A program made the translations under genes and the position numbers. A stretch of DNA of 64,000 bases, from the NCBI GenBank assembly GCA_034428935.1, contig DAOUHB010000207.1, positions 1 through 64,000 of the forward strand. The letters run 5' to 3'. This stretch comes from JAAYZQ01 sp034428935 (GTDB taxonomy: Bacteria; Chloroflexota; Anaerolineae; JAAYZQ01). The notes under the pieces are model-generated. The model was not told where the DNA came from and did not search any database. It saw only the letters and a program-made list of their open reading frames with translations. Below are positions 25,177-34,030 of this stretch, in pieces. Each line of letters starts with the position of its first letter. Within the stretch, counting starts at the first letter, position 1.

Positions 25177-26904
25177 ATGTCCAGGAGGAGCGACGGGGCC
25201 GTGAGCGACACCGGAGAAGGGCAGGTTCAGGGCACGGCGCGGGAAGAGGGGGCCGCGGACGTGCTCCCTGGCCACCTGCGCCTCGCCCTGGGGGAGCACC
25301 GGGAGTTTCTGCTGATCCTGGGGCTGTTCCTGGCCTTCCGCCTGATGTTCGTCCTCGTCGTGCGGCCCGGGGGCTACCTGGGCGTCATGACCACCTTCCA
25401 CTACTACCACCTGCTGCAGAGCCTTTCCAACCAGGGCTACCTTCCCCTGGTCGACTTCTGGGTCGAGTACCCGCCCCTGGCACCCTGGCTGCTCCTGGCC
25501 GTCTATCGCCTGAGCCTGCTCATCCCGGCCTGGACAGAGCCGGGCACGTGGTACCTGATCCTGCTGGGCGCCACCTTTGCCCTTTTTGAGGCCGGCAACC
25601 TGGTCCTGTTCTACGGCATCGGCCGGCGCCTCCACGGCCGTGCCGAGGCGGTGCGCCGGGCCTGGATCTATGGCGCGCTGTTTATCCCCATCATCGTCCT
25701 GCTCAACACCTTTGACAACGTGGTCCTCTTTTTCCTCCTCTCGATCGTGCTGCTGACCCTGCACCGCCGGCCCGCCGGCGCGGGCGTCGCGGCCGCGCTG
25801 GGGTTCATGACCAAGCTTGTGCCCGCCGTGGGCCTGCCTGCCGCCTGGCTGCACCTGCCGGCCTGGTCGCAGCGCGCCCGGCTCGTGGCCGCCGTCGTCC
25901 TGGTGGTCATGCTCATCGCCCTGCCGTTCTTGCTGGCCGGGCCCGAACATTTCCTGCCGGCCTTTACCACCATGATGGACCGGGGCAGTTGGGAGACGAT
26001 CTGGGCGCTCCTCGACGGCTACTATTCCTTTGGCGTGGCCGGCGGCCCTGACCGCTTCGATCCGGCCGACGCCGGAGCCGCACAGCATCCCTCGGCGCTG
26101 CCAACCCTGCCCATCACCGTCGCCTTTGGCCTGCTCTACCTGTGGCTGCTGACCCGCCGCGCGCAGTGGCAGGAGCAGCGGGTGGCCGTCGCCTTTGTCG
26201 CCCTGAGCCAGAACCTGCTCCTCCTCTACTCCCGGGGCTACAGCCCGCAATTCCTGGTCATGGTCCTGCCCTTTGTGCTGTTGTTGCTGCCCGCCTGGCG
26301 TGGGGTCGTCTACGCCCTGCTCCTGAGCGCCGCCAGCCTGGTGGAGTATCCCATCTATTTCGTCGTTCTGCCCGACGAGCCCTGGCTCCTGGCCGGCGCC
26401 GTCCTGTTCCGCACCCTGCTGTTGATCGTGCTCAGCCTGGAGTTTGCCGCCCAGGTCTTTGCCTGGCGCGTGTCCCCGCGGCGCTGGCGCCAGGTGGCGG
26501 CAGGCAGCCTGGCCCTGGGCCTCGTCCTGGCGGTGGCCGGGGGCGTGGCCGGCTTTCGCGCCTACTGGCAGGCCCGCTACGAGGCGAATCCGCACCGCGC
26601 GGCCATGGAGACGCTCAGCGCCTCGGCGGCGCAGGACGCTACCGTGGTCGTGGACGAGCAAGAGGTCTACGAACAGATCTATCCCTACCTCCATCGCCGC
26701 TTCCAGGTCAGGAGCGTGGAGACCCACGACTATTTGCCCGCGTGGCAGCCGCGCCTGGAAGACGCTGCCCGCGAGGCAGGCGAGGTGTGGCTCTATACCC
26801 GGGCCGGCTCGCCGCTCCACGAGTGGCTGGCAGCCCACCGCCCGCTGCTGTCCGAGCGCGAGTTCGACGGCTGGGTGCTCTCGGCCTGGGAGGGGGGCGG
26901 TTAG
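25177..26904 (+). CDS. Polytopic GT-C-like membrane protein (DUF2029/GT87-like)
   Basis: A 575-residue integral membrane protein with about 10-12 helices after a polar 40-residue N-terminus, and a soluble C-terminal ~110 residues (VVVDEQEVYEQIYPYLHRRF). The first loop carries DFWVEYPPLAPW after helix 1-2, in the place where GT-C enzymes keep catalytic acidic residues. A mannosyl- or arabinosyltransferase using polyprenyl-phosphate sugars on the outer face is likely. ATG 25177 is the first start; GTG 25201, behind AGGAGG, is a serious alternative. A plausible promoter with TACAAT at 25147 precedes it. It is 6 bp upstream of a second GT-C-like gene. Confidence 0.8.
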   Translation: MSRRSDGAVSDTGEGQVQGTAREEGAADVLPGHLRLALGEHREFLLILGLFLAFRLMFVLVVRPGGYLGVMTTFHYYHLLQSLSNQGYLPLVDFWVEYPPLAPWLLLAVYRLSLLIPAWTEPGTWYLILLGATFALFEAGNLVLFYGIGRRLHGRAEAVRRAWIYGALFIPIIVLLNTFDNVVLFFLLSIVLLTLHRRPAGAGVAAALGFMTKLVPAVGLPAAWLHLPAWSQRARLVAAVVLVVMLIALPFLLAGPEHFLPAFTTMMDRGSWETIWALLDGYYSFGVAGGPDRFDPADAGAAQHPSALPTLPITVAFGLLYLWLLTRRAQWQEQRVAVAFVALSQNLLLLYSRGYSPQFLVMVLPFVLLLLPAWRGVVYALLLSAASLVEYPIYFVVLPDEPWLLAGAVLFRTLLLIVLSLEFAAQVFAWRVSPRRWRQVAAGSLALGLVLAVAGGVAGFRAYWQARYEANPHRAAMETLSASAAQDATVVVDEQEVYEQIYPYLHRRFQVRSVETHDYLPAWQPRLEDAAREAGEVWLYTRAGSPLHEWLAAHRPLLSEREFDGWVLSAWEGGG

Positions 26905-26910
26905 CCGGGC

Positions 26911-29217
26911 ATGGGTGCATCTCGTTTGCCGCCCGGCGGGCGGCGGCAGCAGGCAGAGGGGGCAAAGGGGCGCCGTCAACCCACCGTCCCCGATACCGGC
27001 GGCGGCGACGCCCCCCTTGTCCTGGGCGTGGCCTGCCTGCTCTTTGCCGTCTATCTGTTCACCTTCAGCGGCAGCTACCATTCCAGCGACGAGATGAGCA
27101 TGCTGGTCGCCACCGACAGCCTGGCCCGCCGCGGCGCCTGGGACATCGACCTCTTGCGCTGGATGGAAGAGCAGCAGGGCTCCTTCGGGCCCGACGGCCA
27201 CCTGTACTCGCGCAAGGGCATCGGCACCACGCTGGCCGCCCTGCCCCTCTATTGGCTGTCGCTACGCCTGCAGGAGCTGGGCAACGTCCAGGCGGCCATG
27301 CTGACCAACGCCGTGGTCACGGGCCTGACGGGCGCCCTGATCCTGGCCCTCCTGCGGCGCCTGGGCTATGGCCGCGGCGCGGCCCTCCTGGCCGCCCTGG
27401 GCTTTGGCCTGGGAACCATGGCCTGGCCCTATGCCCGCTACCTGTTCTCCGAGTCGCTGGCTGGCCTGGGGTTGATGGCCAGCGCCTATTTCCTGGTGCG
27501 CTTTCGCGACGCGGCCGCCGGGCAGCCGCGGTCCGGCACGCCGGCCGGCAGCGTGCTCCTGGCGGGCTGCGGCCTGGGGGTCGCGCTCCTGGCCCGGCTG
27601 AACAATGCCATCGTCGCACCCTTCCTGGGGTTGCTGCTCCTGGCCTACCTGTGGCGGCAGTACGGCCGGCGGTGGGCGGCCTGGCCGGGGCCCATCGCCC
27701 TGTTTGCCCTGCCGGTCCTCGCCGCCCTGGCGGTTGCCGCCTGGTACAACTGGCTCCGCTTTGGCAGCCCCCTCACCACCGGCTATCTGCCCGAGGAACG
27801 CTTTGCCACCCCCTTCTTCGAGGGCTTTTACGGGCTGCTCCTCAGCCCGGGCAAGGGTCTTTTCTGGTACAATCCTCTCCTCTTTGCGGCCGTCGCGGCC
27901 TGGCCGGCCTTCTACCGGCGCTTCCGGGCCGAGGCCCTGTTGGCCGCGGCCGTGGTGCTGGCCAACGTCGCCTTTTACGCGCCCTGGTACCTGTGGTGGG
28001 CGGGGCACGGCTGGGGTCCCCGTTTCCTGGTGGCGGCGCTGCCCTTTGCCGCCCTGCCCCTGGCCGCCGCCTTCGAGGCCGCCACCCGGCGCCCCCTGGC
28101 AGAGCGCCGGGCAAGTGGGGCCGTGGCCGCCGGCCTCGTCCTGCTGGCCGTCCTGAGCCTGGCGGTGCAGGTGGCCGGCGTAGCCGTGGATTACAACCTC
28201 TACCTGGACGACGTCCACGCCAAGCTGGGGCTCTACCACCCGGCGACGCTCTTTGACCCGGCCCACAGCCCCCTGCTGCGTCAGTGGAGCTATATCCGCG
28301 CGGCAAACCTGGATCTGGCCTGGGCGCGGAACGGCTCGGTGAATTGGGGTATGCTTCTCCTGGGCCTGGCGGCCATCGTGGTCTCGGTCCTGGGGCTGGT
28401 GGACGCACTGCAGAGGCGGCGATCGGTGTGGACCGGCGCCTGGCTGCCCCTGCTCCTGGCCGTCGTGGCGCTGCGGCTGTTGCTCCAGGCCGGCCCGGAG
28501 GGCGACGTGGCGAACATCGCCCGGGCCGTGGCGAGCCTGGAGCGCCCCGGCGAGGCCGTCGCCCTGGCCGAGGCCGGCTGGACCGAGGACTTGCAGAATG
28601 CCTACGACGGCCGCCTGCCCTTCTGGGGCCTGCCCGCGGGCGGGCAGGTGCCCGGGGCGCCGGCCGGTGCCTGGGAGATCAGCTCCGCACCCCTGACCCT
28701 GGCGCCCGTGCGCTTCTGGGCAGGAGAGGCAGGCGCTGGATTCTACCTGTCCAGGGGCCAGACGGCCATCCCCCGGAAGCCGCCGGTCCCGCCCCTGGAT
28801 CCCATGCCGCGCCTGGGCAGCCTCGCGCTGCTCTCGGGCGTGGAGGTGGAGGGCAGGGTGGTGTGGCACGGCGGGACGCTGCCGGTCACGGTCTACTGGC
28901 AAGCCCTGGAGCCCGCCGATGTCTCTTATACAGTCTTTGTCCAGCTCGTAGACGAGGAGGGCGGCAAGGCAGGGCAGGTGGACCGCCTGCCTTGTGGCGA
29001 TGCCTGCCCCACCACGACCTGGCAGCCGGGTGACCTGGTGGCCGAGCGCTACGAGCTGGTCGTCCATCCCGGAGCGCCGCCGGGGCGCTATCGCCTCATC
29101 GCCGGCATGTACGATCTGGCGACGGGCGAGCGGCTGCCGGTCACGGACGGCGGGGGCGAGGGCAGAGCCGGGGATTACGTTCTTTTGACAACGATAGAAG
29201 TGAGGCAATCGAGATGA
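26911..29217 (+). CDS. Polytopic GT-C/PMT-like membrane protein with C-terminal beta domain
   Basis: A 768-residue membrane protein. After a basic 35-residue N-terminus, residues ~36-510 hold about 11-12 helices. The first loop (FSGSYHSSDEMSMLVATDSL) carries the acidic pair expected of glycosyltransferase family 39-type enzymes. The last 250 residues are soluble and beta-rich (VVWHGGTLPVTVYWQALEPA; HPGAPPGRYRLIAGMYDLAT). A similar domain ends many such proteins in this type of genome. The frame's stop overlaps the next gene (ATGA). Together with the preceding gene it may transfer lipid-linked sugars to surface proteins. Exact activity is unknown. Confidence 0.82.
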   Translation: MGASRLPPGGRRQQAEGAKGRRQPTVPDTGGGDAPLVLGVACLLFAVYLFTFSGSYHSSDEMSMLVATDSLARRGAWDIDLLRWMEEQQGSFGPDGHLYSRKGIGTTLAALPLYWLSLRLQELGNVQAAMLTNAVVTGLTGALILALLRRLGYGRGAALLAALGFGLGTMAWPYARYLFSESLAGLGLMASAYFLVRFRDAAAGQPRSGTPAGSVLLAGCGLGVALLARLNNAIVAPFLGLLLLAYLWRQYGRRWAAWPGPIALFALPVLAALAVAAWYNWLRFGSPLTTGYLPEERFATPFFEGFYGLLLSPGKGLFWYNPLLFAAVAAWPAFYRRFRAEALLAAAVVLANVAFYAPWYLWWAGHGWGPRFLVAALPFAALPLAAAFEAATRRPLAERRASGAVAAGLVLLAVLSLAVQVAGVAVDYNLYLDDVHAKLGLYHPATLFDPAHSPLLRQWSYIRAANLDLAWARNGSVNWGMLLLGLAAIVVSVLGLVDALQRRRSVWTGAWLPLLLAVVALRLLLQAGPEGDVANIARAVASLERPGEAVALAEAGWTEDLQNAYDGRLPFWGLPAGGQVPGAPAGAWEISSAPLTLAPVRFWAGEAGAGFYLSRGQTAIPRKPPVPPLDPMPRLGSLALLSGVEVEGRVVWHGGTLPVTVYWQALEPADVSYTVFVQLVDEEGGKAGQVDRLPCGDACPTTTWQPGDLVAERYELVVHPGAPPGRYRLIAGMYDLATGERLPVTDGGGEGRAGDYVLLTTIEVRQSR

Positions 29218-29900
29218 ATTCGAGGCGGGCCATCCTGGCCCTTGTGACTCTGTGTATGTTGGCCGCGCTGGCCGCTTGTGGCGGGCCGACGCCGAGCCCC
29301 GTGCCGGACGAACCAACGGCCACCGCGGACCTCGAACCGACGGCTACTGTGGACCTCGAACCGGCGGCCACGCCGGAATCCACGCCGCCGCCGGCCGCGG
29401 GCGCGGACACACCGGCACCAACCGGTACCCCGGTCAGCCGCACCTATCTCACCTACGAGAGCGAGGCCAACGGCTTCAGCATCGACTACCCCGACGAGTG
29501 GGAGGTCTCCGAGAGGGCGTCGATGCCCGGTACGACGACGTTCATAACCCCGCTGCAGGGCGCAGACGACACCTTTCGCGAAAACGTGACCGTCGTGGTC
29601 CAGGGCGCTCCGGCGGACGCCACGACCCTGGACGAGTTTACGGAGATGGCCCTTGCCCAGGGGCGTGAGCTCATCCCCAGGTTCATGGTGATGGAGTCAC
29701 GATCCGCGACCCTGGCCGGCAACCCGGCACAGCAGGTGGTCTATACCGGGCTCCAGGGCGAGCGCGATCTGCGCTGGCTGCAGCTATGGTCACTGGTCGG
29801 CGACCAGGTTTACATCCTGACCTACACGGCCGAAGAAAACGAATTCACCGCCTTCCGGTCCGTGGTGCAGCAGATGATCACGTCCATGGAGGTCCGTTAG
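29214..29900 (+). CDS. Lipoprotein with PsbP/DUF1795-like domain
   Basis: A 228-residue exported lipoprotein whose signal ends in MLAALAAC (Cys22). A Pro/Thr/Glu linker of about 50 residues follows, then a ~150-residue domain that starts LTYESEANGFSIDYPDEWEV. This is the entry of PsbP-like or DUF1795 domains, which continue here with ENVTVVVQGAPADATTLDEF and NPAQQVVYTG. The family has no settled biochemical function; members often bind partner membrane proteins. ATG overlaps the stop of the GT-C-like gene, so it is probably co-produced with it. Confidence 0.82.
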   Translation: MNSRRAILALVTLCMLAALAACGGPTPSPVPDEPTATADLEPTATVDLEPAATPESTPPPAAGADTPAPTGTPVSRTYLTYESEANGFSIDYPDEWEVSERASMPGTTTFITPLQGADDTFRENVTVVVQGAPADATTLDEFTEMALAQGRELIPRFMVMESRSATLAGNPAQQVVYTGLQGERDLRWLQLWSLVGDQVYILTYTAEENEFTAFRSVVQQMITSMEVR

Positions 29901-29967
29901 TGGCCGCGGGCTGCGAGCCGGGGGACCGTAGCTGCCGGTGCCGCAACGCCTGGAAGAGAGGTTCTTG

Positions 29968-31029
29968 ATGGAGGACCGGGCAAGGCCCATGATGAGAGCA
30001 GCTCGCTTGCACGGCATCCGCGACGTCAGGCTGGAGCAACTTCCTCGTCCGGTTCCGGGCCCCGGCCAGGTCCTGCTGCGCGTGGCGTGTGTGGGAATCT
30101 GTGGTTCCGACGTGCATTACTACCTGGAAGGTGGGATCGGCAGCCAGGTGATCGCGGATCCCCTCATCCTGGGACACGAGTTCACGGCCCGCGTCGAGGC
30201 GCCCGGGCCAGGCGCCGGCAGCCTGCGCTCGGGCCAGCTCGTCGCAGTCGATCCGGCCATCTCGTGCGGGACGTGCGAACAATGCCAAGAAGGGCATCCA
30301 AACCTCTGCCCCGACGTGCGCTTCTGCGGCTGCCCGCCGGTTGACGGTGCCCTCGCCGAGTACGTGCTGATGCCCGCCCAGAACCTCTTTCCGCTCCCCA
30401 AGGCCATCGGAGCGGCCGAAGGAGCCCTGCTCGAGCCGCTTGGCGTCGCCATCCACGCCGTCGACCTGGCCCACATAAAACCGGGGCAAACGGTCGCCGT
30501 GCTGGGGGCAGGTCCCATCGGACTGATGATTGCCGCCGTCGCCAGGGCCGCCGGAGCGGCCGAAGTCTATGTGACCGAGCCCCTTGCAGACCGCCGCCAG
30601 TTTGCACTGAGCTACGTTGCCGATTCCGTCTTCGATCCAGGGGATGACGACATGGCGGCCTGGATACTGGACCTGACCAGGGGACGGGGTGTCGACGTCG
30701 CCATTGAAGCAGCCGGCGCGGCAGAGACGCCCCAGCAGTGCGCTGACGTCGTGCGCTATGGCGGGCAGGTGGTCGTCGCCGGCATACCTCGCGACGACGC
30801 CATGACGATGAAGGCTTCCGTCCTGCGGCGCAAGGGATTGACCATCAAGCTCGTACGGCGCATGAAACACACCTATCCACGGGCCATCCGCATGGTGGCT
30901 TCGGGCATGGTCGACATTGCTCCCCTGGCCCGGCCTGTCTTTCCGCTGGAGCAGGTTGTCGAGGCCATTGAGGCAGCATCGGCCTACCGGGCTGGCGTGC
31001 TTCGGGCAGTCGTCAGGGTGAGCGACTAA
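29968..31029 (+). CDS. Zinc-dependent medium-chain alcohol/polyol dehydrogenase
   Basis: A 353-residue MDR-family NAD(P) enzyme of the sorbitol/threonine dehydrogenase type. The catalytic zinc site is GICGSD..GHE, and the structural zinc Cys cluster is CGTCEQCQEGHPNLC. The Rossmann motif is VLGAGPIGLM. The substrate pocket is not diagnostic, so the natural alcohol (polyol, 2,3-butanediol, L-threonine) stays open. ATG 29968 behind GAGAGG is chosen; the frame opens earlier with GTG 29938 and a third start ATG 29989 is possible. It converges on gpmI, overlapping its 3' end by 4 bp. Confidence 0.9.
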   Translation: MEDRARPMMRAARLHGIRDVRLEQLPRPVPGPGQVLLRVACVGICGSDVHYYLEGGIGSQVIADPLILGHEFTARVEAPGPGAGSLRSGQLVAVDPAISCGTCEQCQEGHPNLCPDVRFCGCPPVDGALAEYVLMPAQNLFPLPKAIGAAEGALLEPLGVAIHAVDLAHIKPGQTVAVLGAGPIGLMIAAVARAAGAAEVYVTEPLADRRQFALSYVADSVFDPGDDDMAAWILDLTRGRGVDVAIEAAGAAETPQQCADVVRYGGQVVVAGIPRDDAMTMKASVLRRKGLTIKLVRRMKHTYPRAIRMVASGMVDIAPLARPVFPLEQVVEAIEAASAYRAGVLRAVVRVSD

Positions 31030-32612
31030 TCGAAGGCGCCTCGACCCACAGGCTGTCCTTCCCCCTCCACCAGCGTGCGGTACGTCTTCTCAATGCGGTC
31101 CCAGTGGCCCTCCCGGTCCAGCGACCAGAAGCGGCCGATGACCGTCGCCACCTGGCCGAGGCCGAGGCGCTCGGCCTCAGCCTCCACCTGCTCGATATAG
31201 ATGGCGCCGCTCTCGGGGCGCTCGCCGCGGCGGCCGAGCATGGCATGGACGTACACTTCGGGCACGCCCTCGCGGCGGGCCATCTCCAGCAAGGCCAGGA
31301 GGTGATCCACAGAGCCGTGGGAGCTGTAGAACGAGACGATGCCCAGGAGATGCAGGCGGCGGCCGGCGTCGCGGGCGCGAGACATGGCCCATAAAAAGGC
31401 CTCGTTGCGGTAAAAGGAGCCGTCTTCCAGGGCCTGGTTGATGCGCACGCGGTCGGCGGGCACCACCCGGCCGGCGCCGATGTGCAGGTGGCCAGCCTCC
31501 GAGTTGCCCACCGTGCCCGCCGGCATGCCCACGGCCGCGCCCGCTGCCTGCAACTGCGTGTGGGGCCAGGTGGCCAGCAGTTCGTCCGCCGCCGGCGTGC
31601 CGGCCCAGGCGATGAGGTCGGCCGGCCCGCCATCGCCAATCCCCCATCCGTCCAGGATGAGGAGCAGCACCCGCCGTGGCCCCGGCGGCAGCGGCGAGAA
31701 GATCAGGCTGCGCCCGGTCATGGCCGCCGGCCGGGGCAAATCCAGGAGCTGCAGCACCGTGGGCGCCACGTCGGTGAGGGCGCCGTCCGGCCGCAGGCGG
31801 CCCGCGCCGCCCAGGGCGGGGTCGACCAGGATGAGGGGCACGGGGCTGTCGGTGTGGCCCGTGTCCACCGAGCCATCGGGATAGTACCAGCGCTCCACCG
31901 TGCCGTGGTCGGCCGTCACCACCGCCGTAACGCCTGCCGCCCGGGCGGCGGCCACGATGCGCCCCGCCTCGCGGTCGACGGTCTCGACGGCCACGCGGAC
32001 GGCCTCGCGGTTCTCCACGTGGCCGATGACGTCCACGTTGCACAGGTTGGCGGTCACCAGGGCGTACCGTTCGTCCTGGAGGGCGGCGATGGTCGCGTCG
32101 GCCACGGCAGCAGCGCTCATTTCGGGGGGCGTTTCCACAAAGGCGGCGCCGTGGGGCGAGGGCACCACGATGCGCTCCTCTCCGGGCAGCCGCTCCTGGC
32201 TCTTGCCGTTGAGAAAGAAGCCGACGTGCACCGCCTTCTCCGACTCGACCACCTTGGCCTGGCGCAGCCCGGCCCGCGCTACGACCTCGCACAGCGTGTC
32301 CTCGAGCTGTTCCAGGGGCGAAAAGGCGACCCGCACGTCCAGCCCGGGATCGTACTGGATCATGGTCGCGAATGCGACGGACATGGGCGGCCGGGCAAAG
32401 TGGTCAAAGCCGGGATCGACAAAGGCCCGCGTAAGCTCTACCTCTCGCTCTCCGCGGATGTCGTAAAAGATGACGGCGTCGCCGTCCTGGATGCTGCCCA
32501 TCGGGCGGCCCTGGGCGTCCACGCGGACCAGGGGCTCCAGCGTCTCGTCCTCCTGGCCCGCGCGATAGGCGGTCCGCACAGCTTCGGACATGGGGTGGCG
32601 TGTGGGTGTCAT
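31026..32612 (-). CDS. gpmI: 2,3-bisphosphoglycerate-independent phosphoglycerate mutase, circularly permuted
   Basis: This enzyme interconverts 3- and 2-phosphoglycerate in glycolysis. All parts of iPGM are present, but in swapped order. Residues ~8-312 match the normal C-terminal portion: QDGDAVIFYDIRGER, ESEKAVHVGFFLNG, CNVDVIGH, TADHG, DTGHT, ending MTGRSLI. After the linker FSPLPPGP, residues ~316-528 match the normal N-terminal portion: VLLLILDGWGIGDG, the nucleophile Ser in VGNSEAGHLHIGAGR, SSHGSVDHL, and LDREGHWDRIEKTY. The ends fall at the bridge inside the phosphotransferase domain. Metal ligands and most phosphate-binding Arg/Lys are kept; the usual DGRD loop reads GRRGERP. ATG 32612 has GAGGAG six bases upstream, confirming the new N-terminus. 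Confidence 0.9.
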   Translation of the reverse strand: MTPTRHPMSEAVRTAYRAGQEDETLEPLVRVDAQGRPMGSIQDGDAVIFYDIRGEREVELTRAFVDPGFDHFARPPMSVAFATMIQYDPGLDVRVAFSPLEQLEDTLCEVVARAGLRQAKVVESEKAVHVGFFLNGKSQERLPGEERIVVPSPHGAAFVETPPEMSAAAVADATIAALQDERYALVTANLCNVDVIGHVENREAVRVAVETVDREAGRIVAAARAAGVTAVVTADHGTVERWYYPDGSVDTGHTDSPVPLILVDPALGGAGRLRPDGALTDVAPTVLQLLDLPRPAAMTGRSLIFSPLPPGPRRVLLLILDGWGIGDGGPADLIAWAGTPAADELLATWPHTQLQAAGAAVGMPAGTVGNSEAGHLHIGAGRVVPADRVRINQALEDGSFYRNEAFLWAMSRARDAGRRLHLLGIVSFYSSHGSVDHLLALLEMARREGVPEVYVHAMLGRRGERPESGAIYIEQVEAEAERLGLGQVATVIGRFWSLDREGHWDRIEKTYRTLVEGEGQPVGRGAFD

Positions 32613-32696
32613 GGCTTCTCCTCGTTCGGTTTGTGCTCGATGTAAAAAGCCGCACAGGGCCAGGGTCTCCAGGGTGTAAAGGGAGTCGTGGCCGGA

Positions 32697-33470
32697 TCAG
32701 CGACCACGGGCCTCCAGCAGCGCCAGCAGTCCCTCCAGGGCAGCCGGGTCCAGGCCAAGGGCCTGCAACTCGGCCTGGAGGGTGGCCAGGTCGCCGTGCC
32801 CTCCCAGGTAGCCGTTCACCCGCGCCACGGCGGTCGAGTCCAGCAGGTCCGCCGTCCGGGGATCGACGGCCTGGAGCTCGTCCAGGACCCGGGGCCACTG
32901 CTGCAGCCTGTACTTCTGATGGTAGTCTTCCGCCAGGTAGAACTTCTCGTAGGGCAGGATCTGGGTATAGATGGGGCCTCCGCTCCTGGCGGCTTCGGCG
33001 TCGCGACCCTGTTCCGCCAGTCGCCGCTCTTGCTCGTCGTGGTAAAAGATGATGGACGCGTACTGGCTGGACCAGGGCCGCGTGGTCGGGCTGTGAGCCG
33101 CCCAGAAGACCCGCAGCAGCTCCTCGTACGAGATCACGGCCGGGTCGTAATCGACCTGGACCGTCTCGGCGTGATCGCCGACGTTCCGGTAGGTGGGGTT
33201 CGCGCTGGAACCCCCGGCGTATCCGACACGACTGCGCACCACACCTGGCAGGCTCCCAAACTGGGAGTCGGACTCCCAGAATCAGCCGAGGGCAAAGGTA
33301 GCGGTGCGGGTCACCGGTTCCTCTGTTTCCGGGGCCGGGGTAGCGGCGGAGTCCGGGTCGGGCGTCGCCTGGACCTCCACCGTATCCCCGGCCGAACTGA
33401 GGGCAAGGAATGCCACGGCCGCAACCAGGGCCAGGATGCCCACCAGGGGCAGGGCCAGCCGTCGATGCAT
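32697..33470 (-). CDS. msrA: Peptide-methionine (S)-S-oxide reductase, selenocysteine form, membrane-anchored
   Basis: It reduces methionine-S-sulfoxide. The conserved GCFWG catalytic motif here reads TFALG-UGA-FWESDSQFGSLPG: an in-frame TGA (33284-33282, residue 63) stands exactly where the nucleophilic Cys belongs. Both sides are normal MsrA: RVGYAGGSSANPTYRNVGDH, IFYHDEQERRLAEQG and FYLAEDYHQKY follow. No Cys occurs anywhere else in the 257-residue product, so Sec would be the only redox residue. Residues 5-27 form a hydrophobic helix, then a Pro/Thr linker, so the enzyme works outside. ATG 33470 follows GGGGAG, 17 bp after msrB. Conceptual pipelines would split it at the UGA. A nonsense-mutated pseudogene is the alternative. 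Confidence 0.85.
33253..33284 (-). promoter_or_regulatory. UGA codon and putative bacterial SECIS of msrA
   Basis: After UGA (33284-33282) two hairpins share one arm. CTGGGAGT/ACTCCCAG (33261-33279) is a perfect 8-bp stem starting 2 nt after UGA. CTCCCA/TGGGAG (33253-33267) has loop GTT, whose G lies 20 nt after UGA. The second fits the general bacterial SECIS rule of a short apical loop starting with G 16-37 nt downstream. The stem bases also encode conserved MsrA residues, so codon constraint alone could produce part of this. Confidence 0.6.
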
Positions 33471-33486
33471 CGCTCGCTCCCCGCCG

Positions 33487-33903
33487 CTAGCCCTCGGGCT
33501 CCTGATCCTCCCGGCCGTCGAACTGCAAGGCGGCCGAGTTGATGCAGTAGCGCAGGCCGGTGGGCCGGGGGCCATCGGGGAACACGTGGCCCAGGTGCGA
33601 CTCGCAGCGGCTGCACAGCACCTCGGTGCGCACCATCCCGTGGCTCACGTCGCGCTCACTCTCGACGTTCTCCTCTCCGATGGGTGCGTAAAAGCTGGGC
33701 CAGCCCGAACCTGACTCGTACTTGGTCTCGGAGCTGAACAGCTCGTTGCCACAGGCCGCACAGCGATAGACACCCTCGCCCTTGTGATGATAGTATACGC
33801 CGGTAAAGGGGCGCTCGGTGGCCTTTTCGCGCAAGACGCGGTACTGCTCGGGGGCCAGCTCCTGGCGCCACTCTTCCTCGCTCTTGATGATCTTGTCAGG
33901 CAT
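33487..33903 (-). CDS. msrB: Peptide-methionine (R)-S-oxide reductase
   Basis: A 138-residue enzyme that reduces methionine-R-sulfoxide and complements MsrA, encoded next in the operon. It has the zinc-binding pairs CAAC and CSRC, the motif SGSGWPSFYAPI and the catalytic Cys in GLRYCINSAALQF. Here the nucleophile is an ordinary Cys codon. No signal peptide is seen, so unlike the anchored MsrA it is cytosolic. ATG 33903 is chosen from the AAGGG site; the frame is open further upstream. Confidence 0.95.
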   Translation of the reverse strand: MPDKIIKSEEEWRQELAPEQYRVLREKATERPFTGVYYHHKGEGVYRCAACGNELFSSETKYESGSGWPSFYAPIGEENVESERDVSHGMVRTEVLCSRCESHLGHVFPDGPRPTGLRYCINSAALQFDGREDQEPEG

Positions 33904-34030
33904 GGTTACCCTTTCCAGTTCACCACGGCCTCTCCGCACGCTGGGGGCCGGCATCCGGAGGGCGGCGGAATCTGGAATGGATCATAGCCGGGAAGGGCGA
34001 TGCTGTCTGCAAGCCAGGTCACGATGCACG

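Noticed and set aside
25090..29316. Very long minus-strand open frames opposite the two GT-C-like genes
   Set aside because: They are GC-rich antisense shadows, full of His/Gln/Gly/Asp repeats, with no ribosome sites or family motifs. The plus-strand frames have membrane helices and coupled starts.
32697..33242. Annotation of MsrA as a short protein starting downstream of the UGA
   Set aside because: This start would omit the catalytic motif and the anchor. Conserved family sequence continues upstream through UGA in the same frame, and msrA lies 17 bp after msrB with its own ATG and ribosome site.
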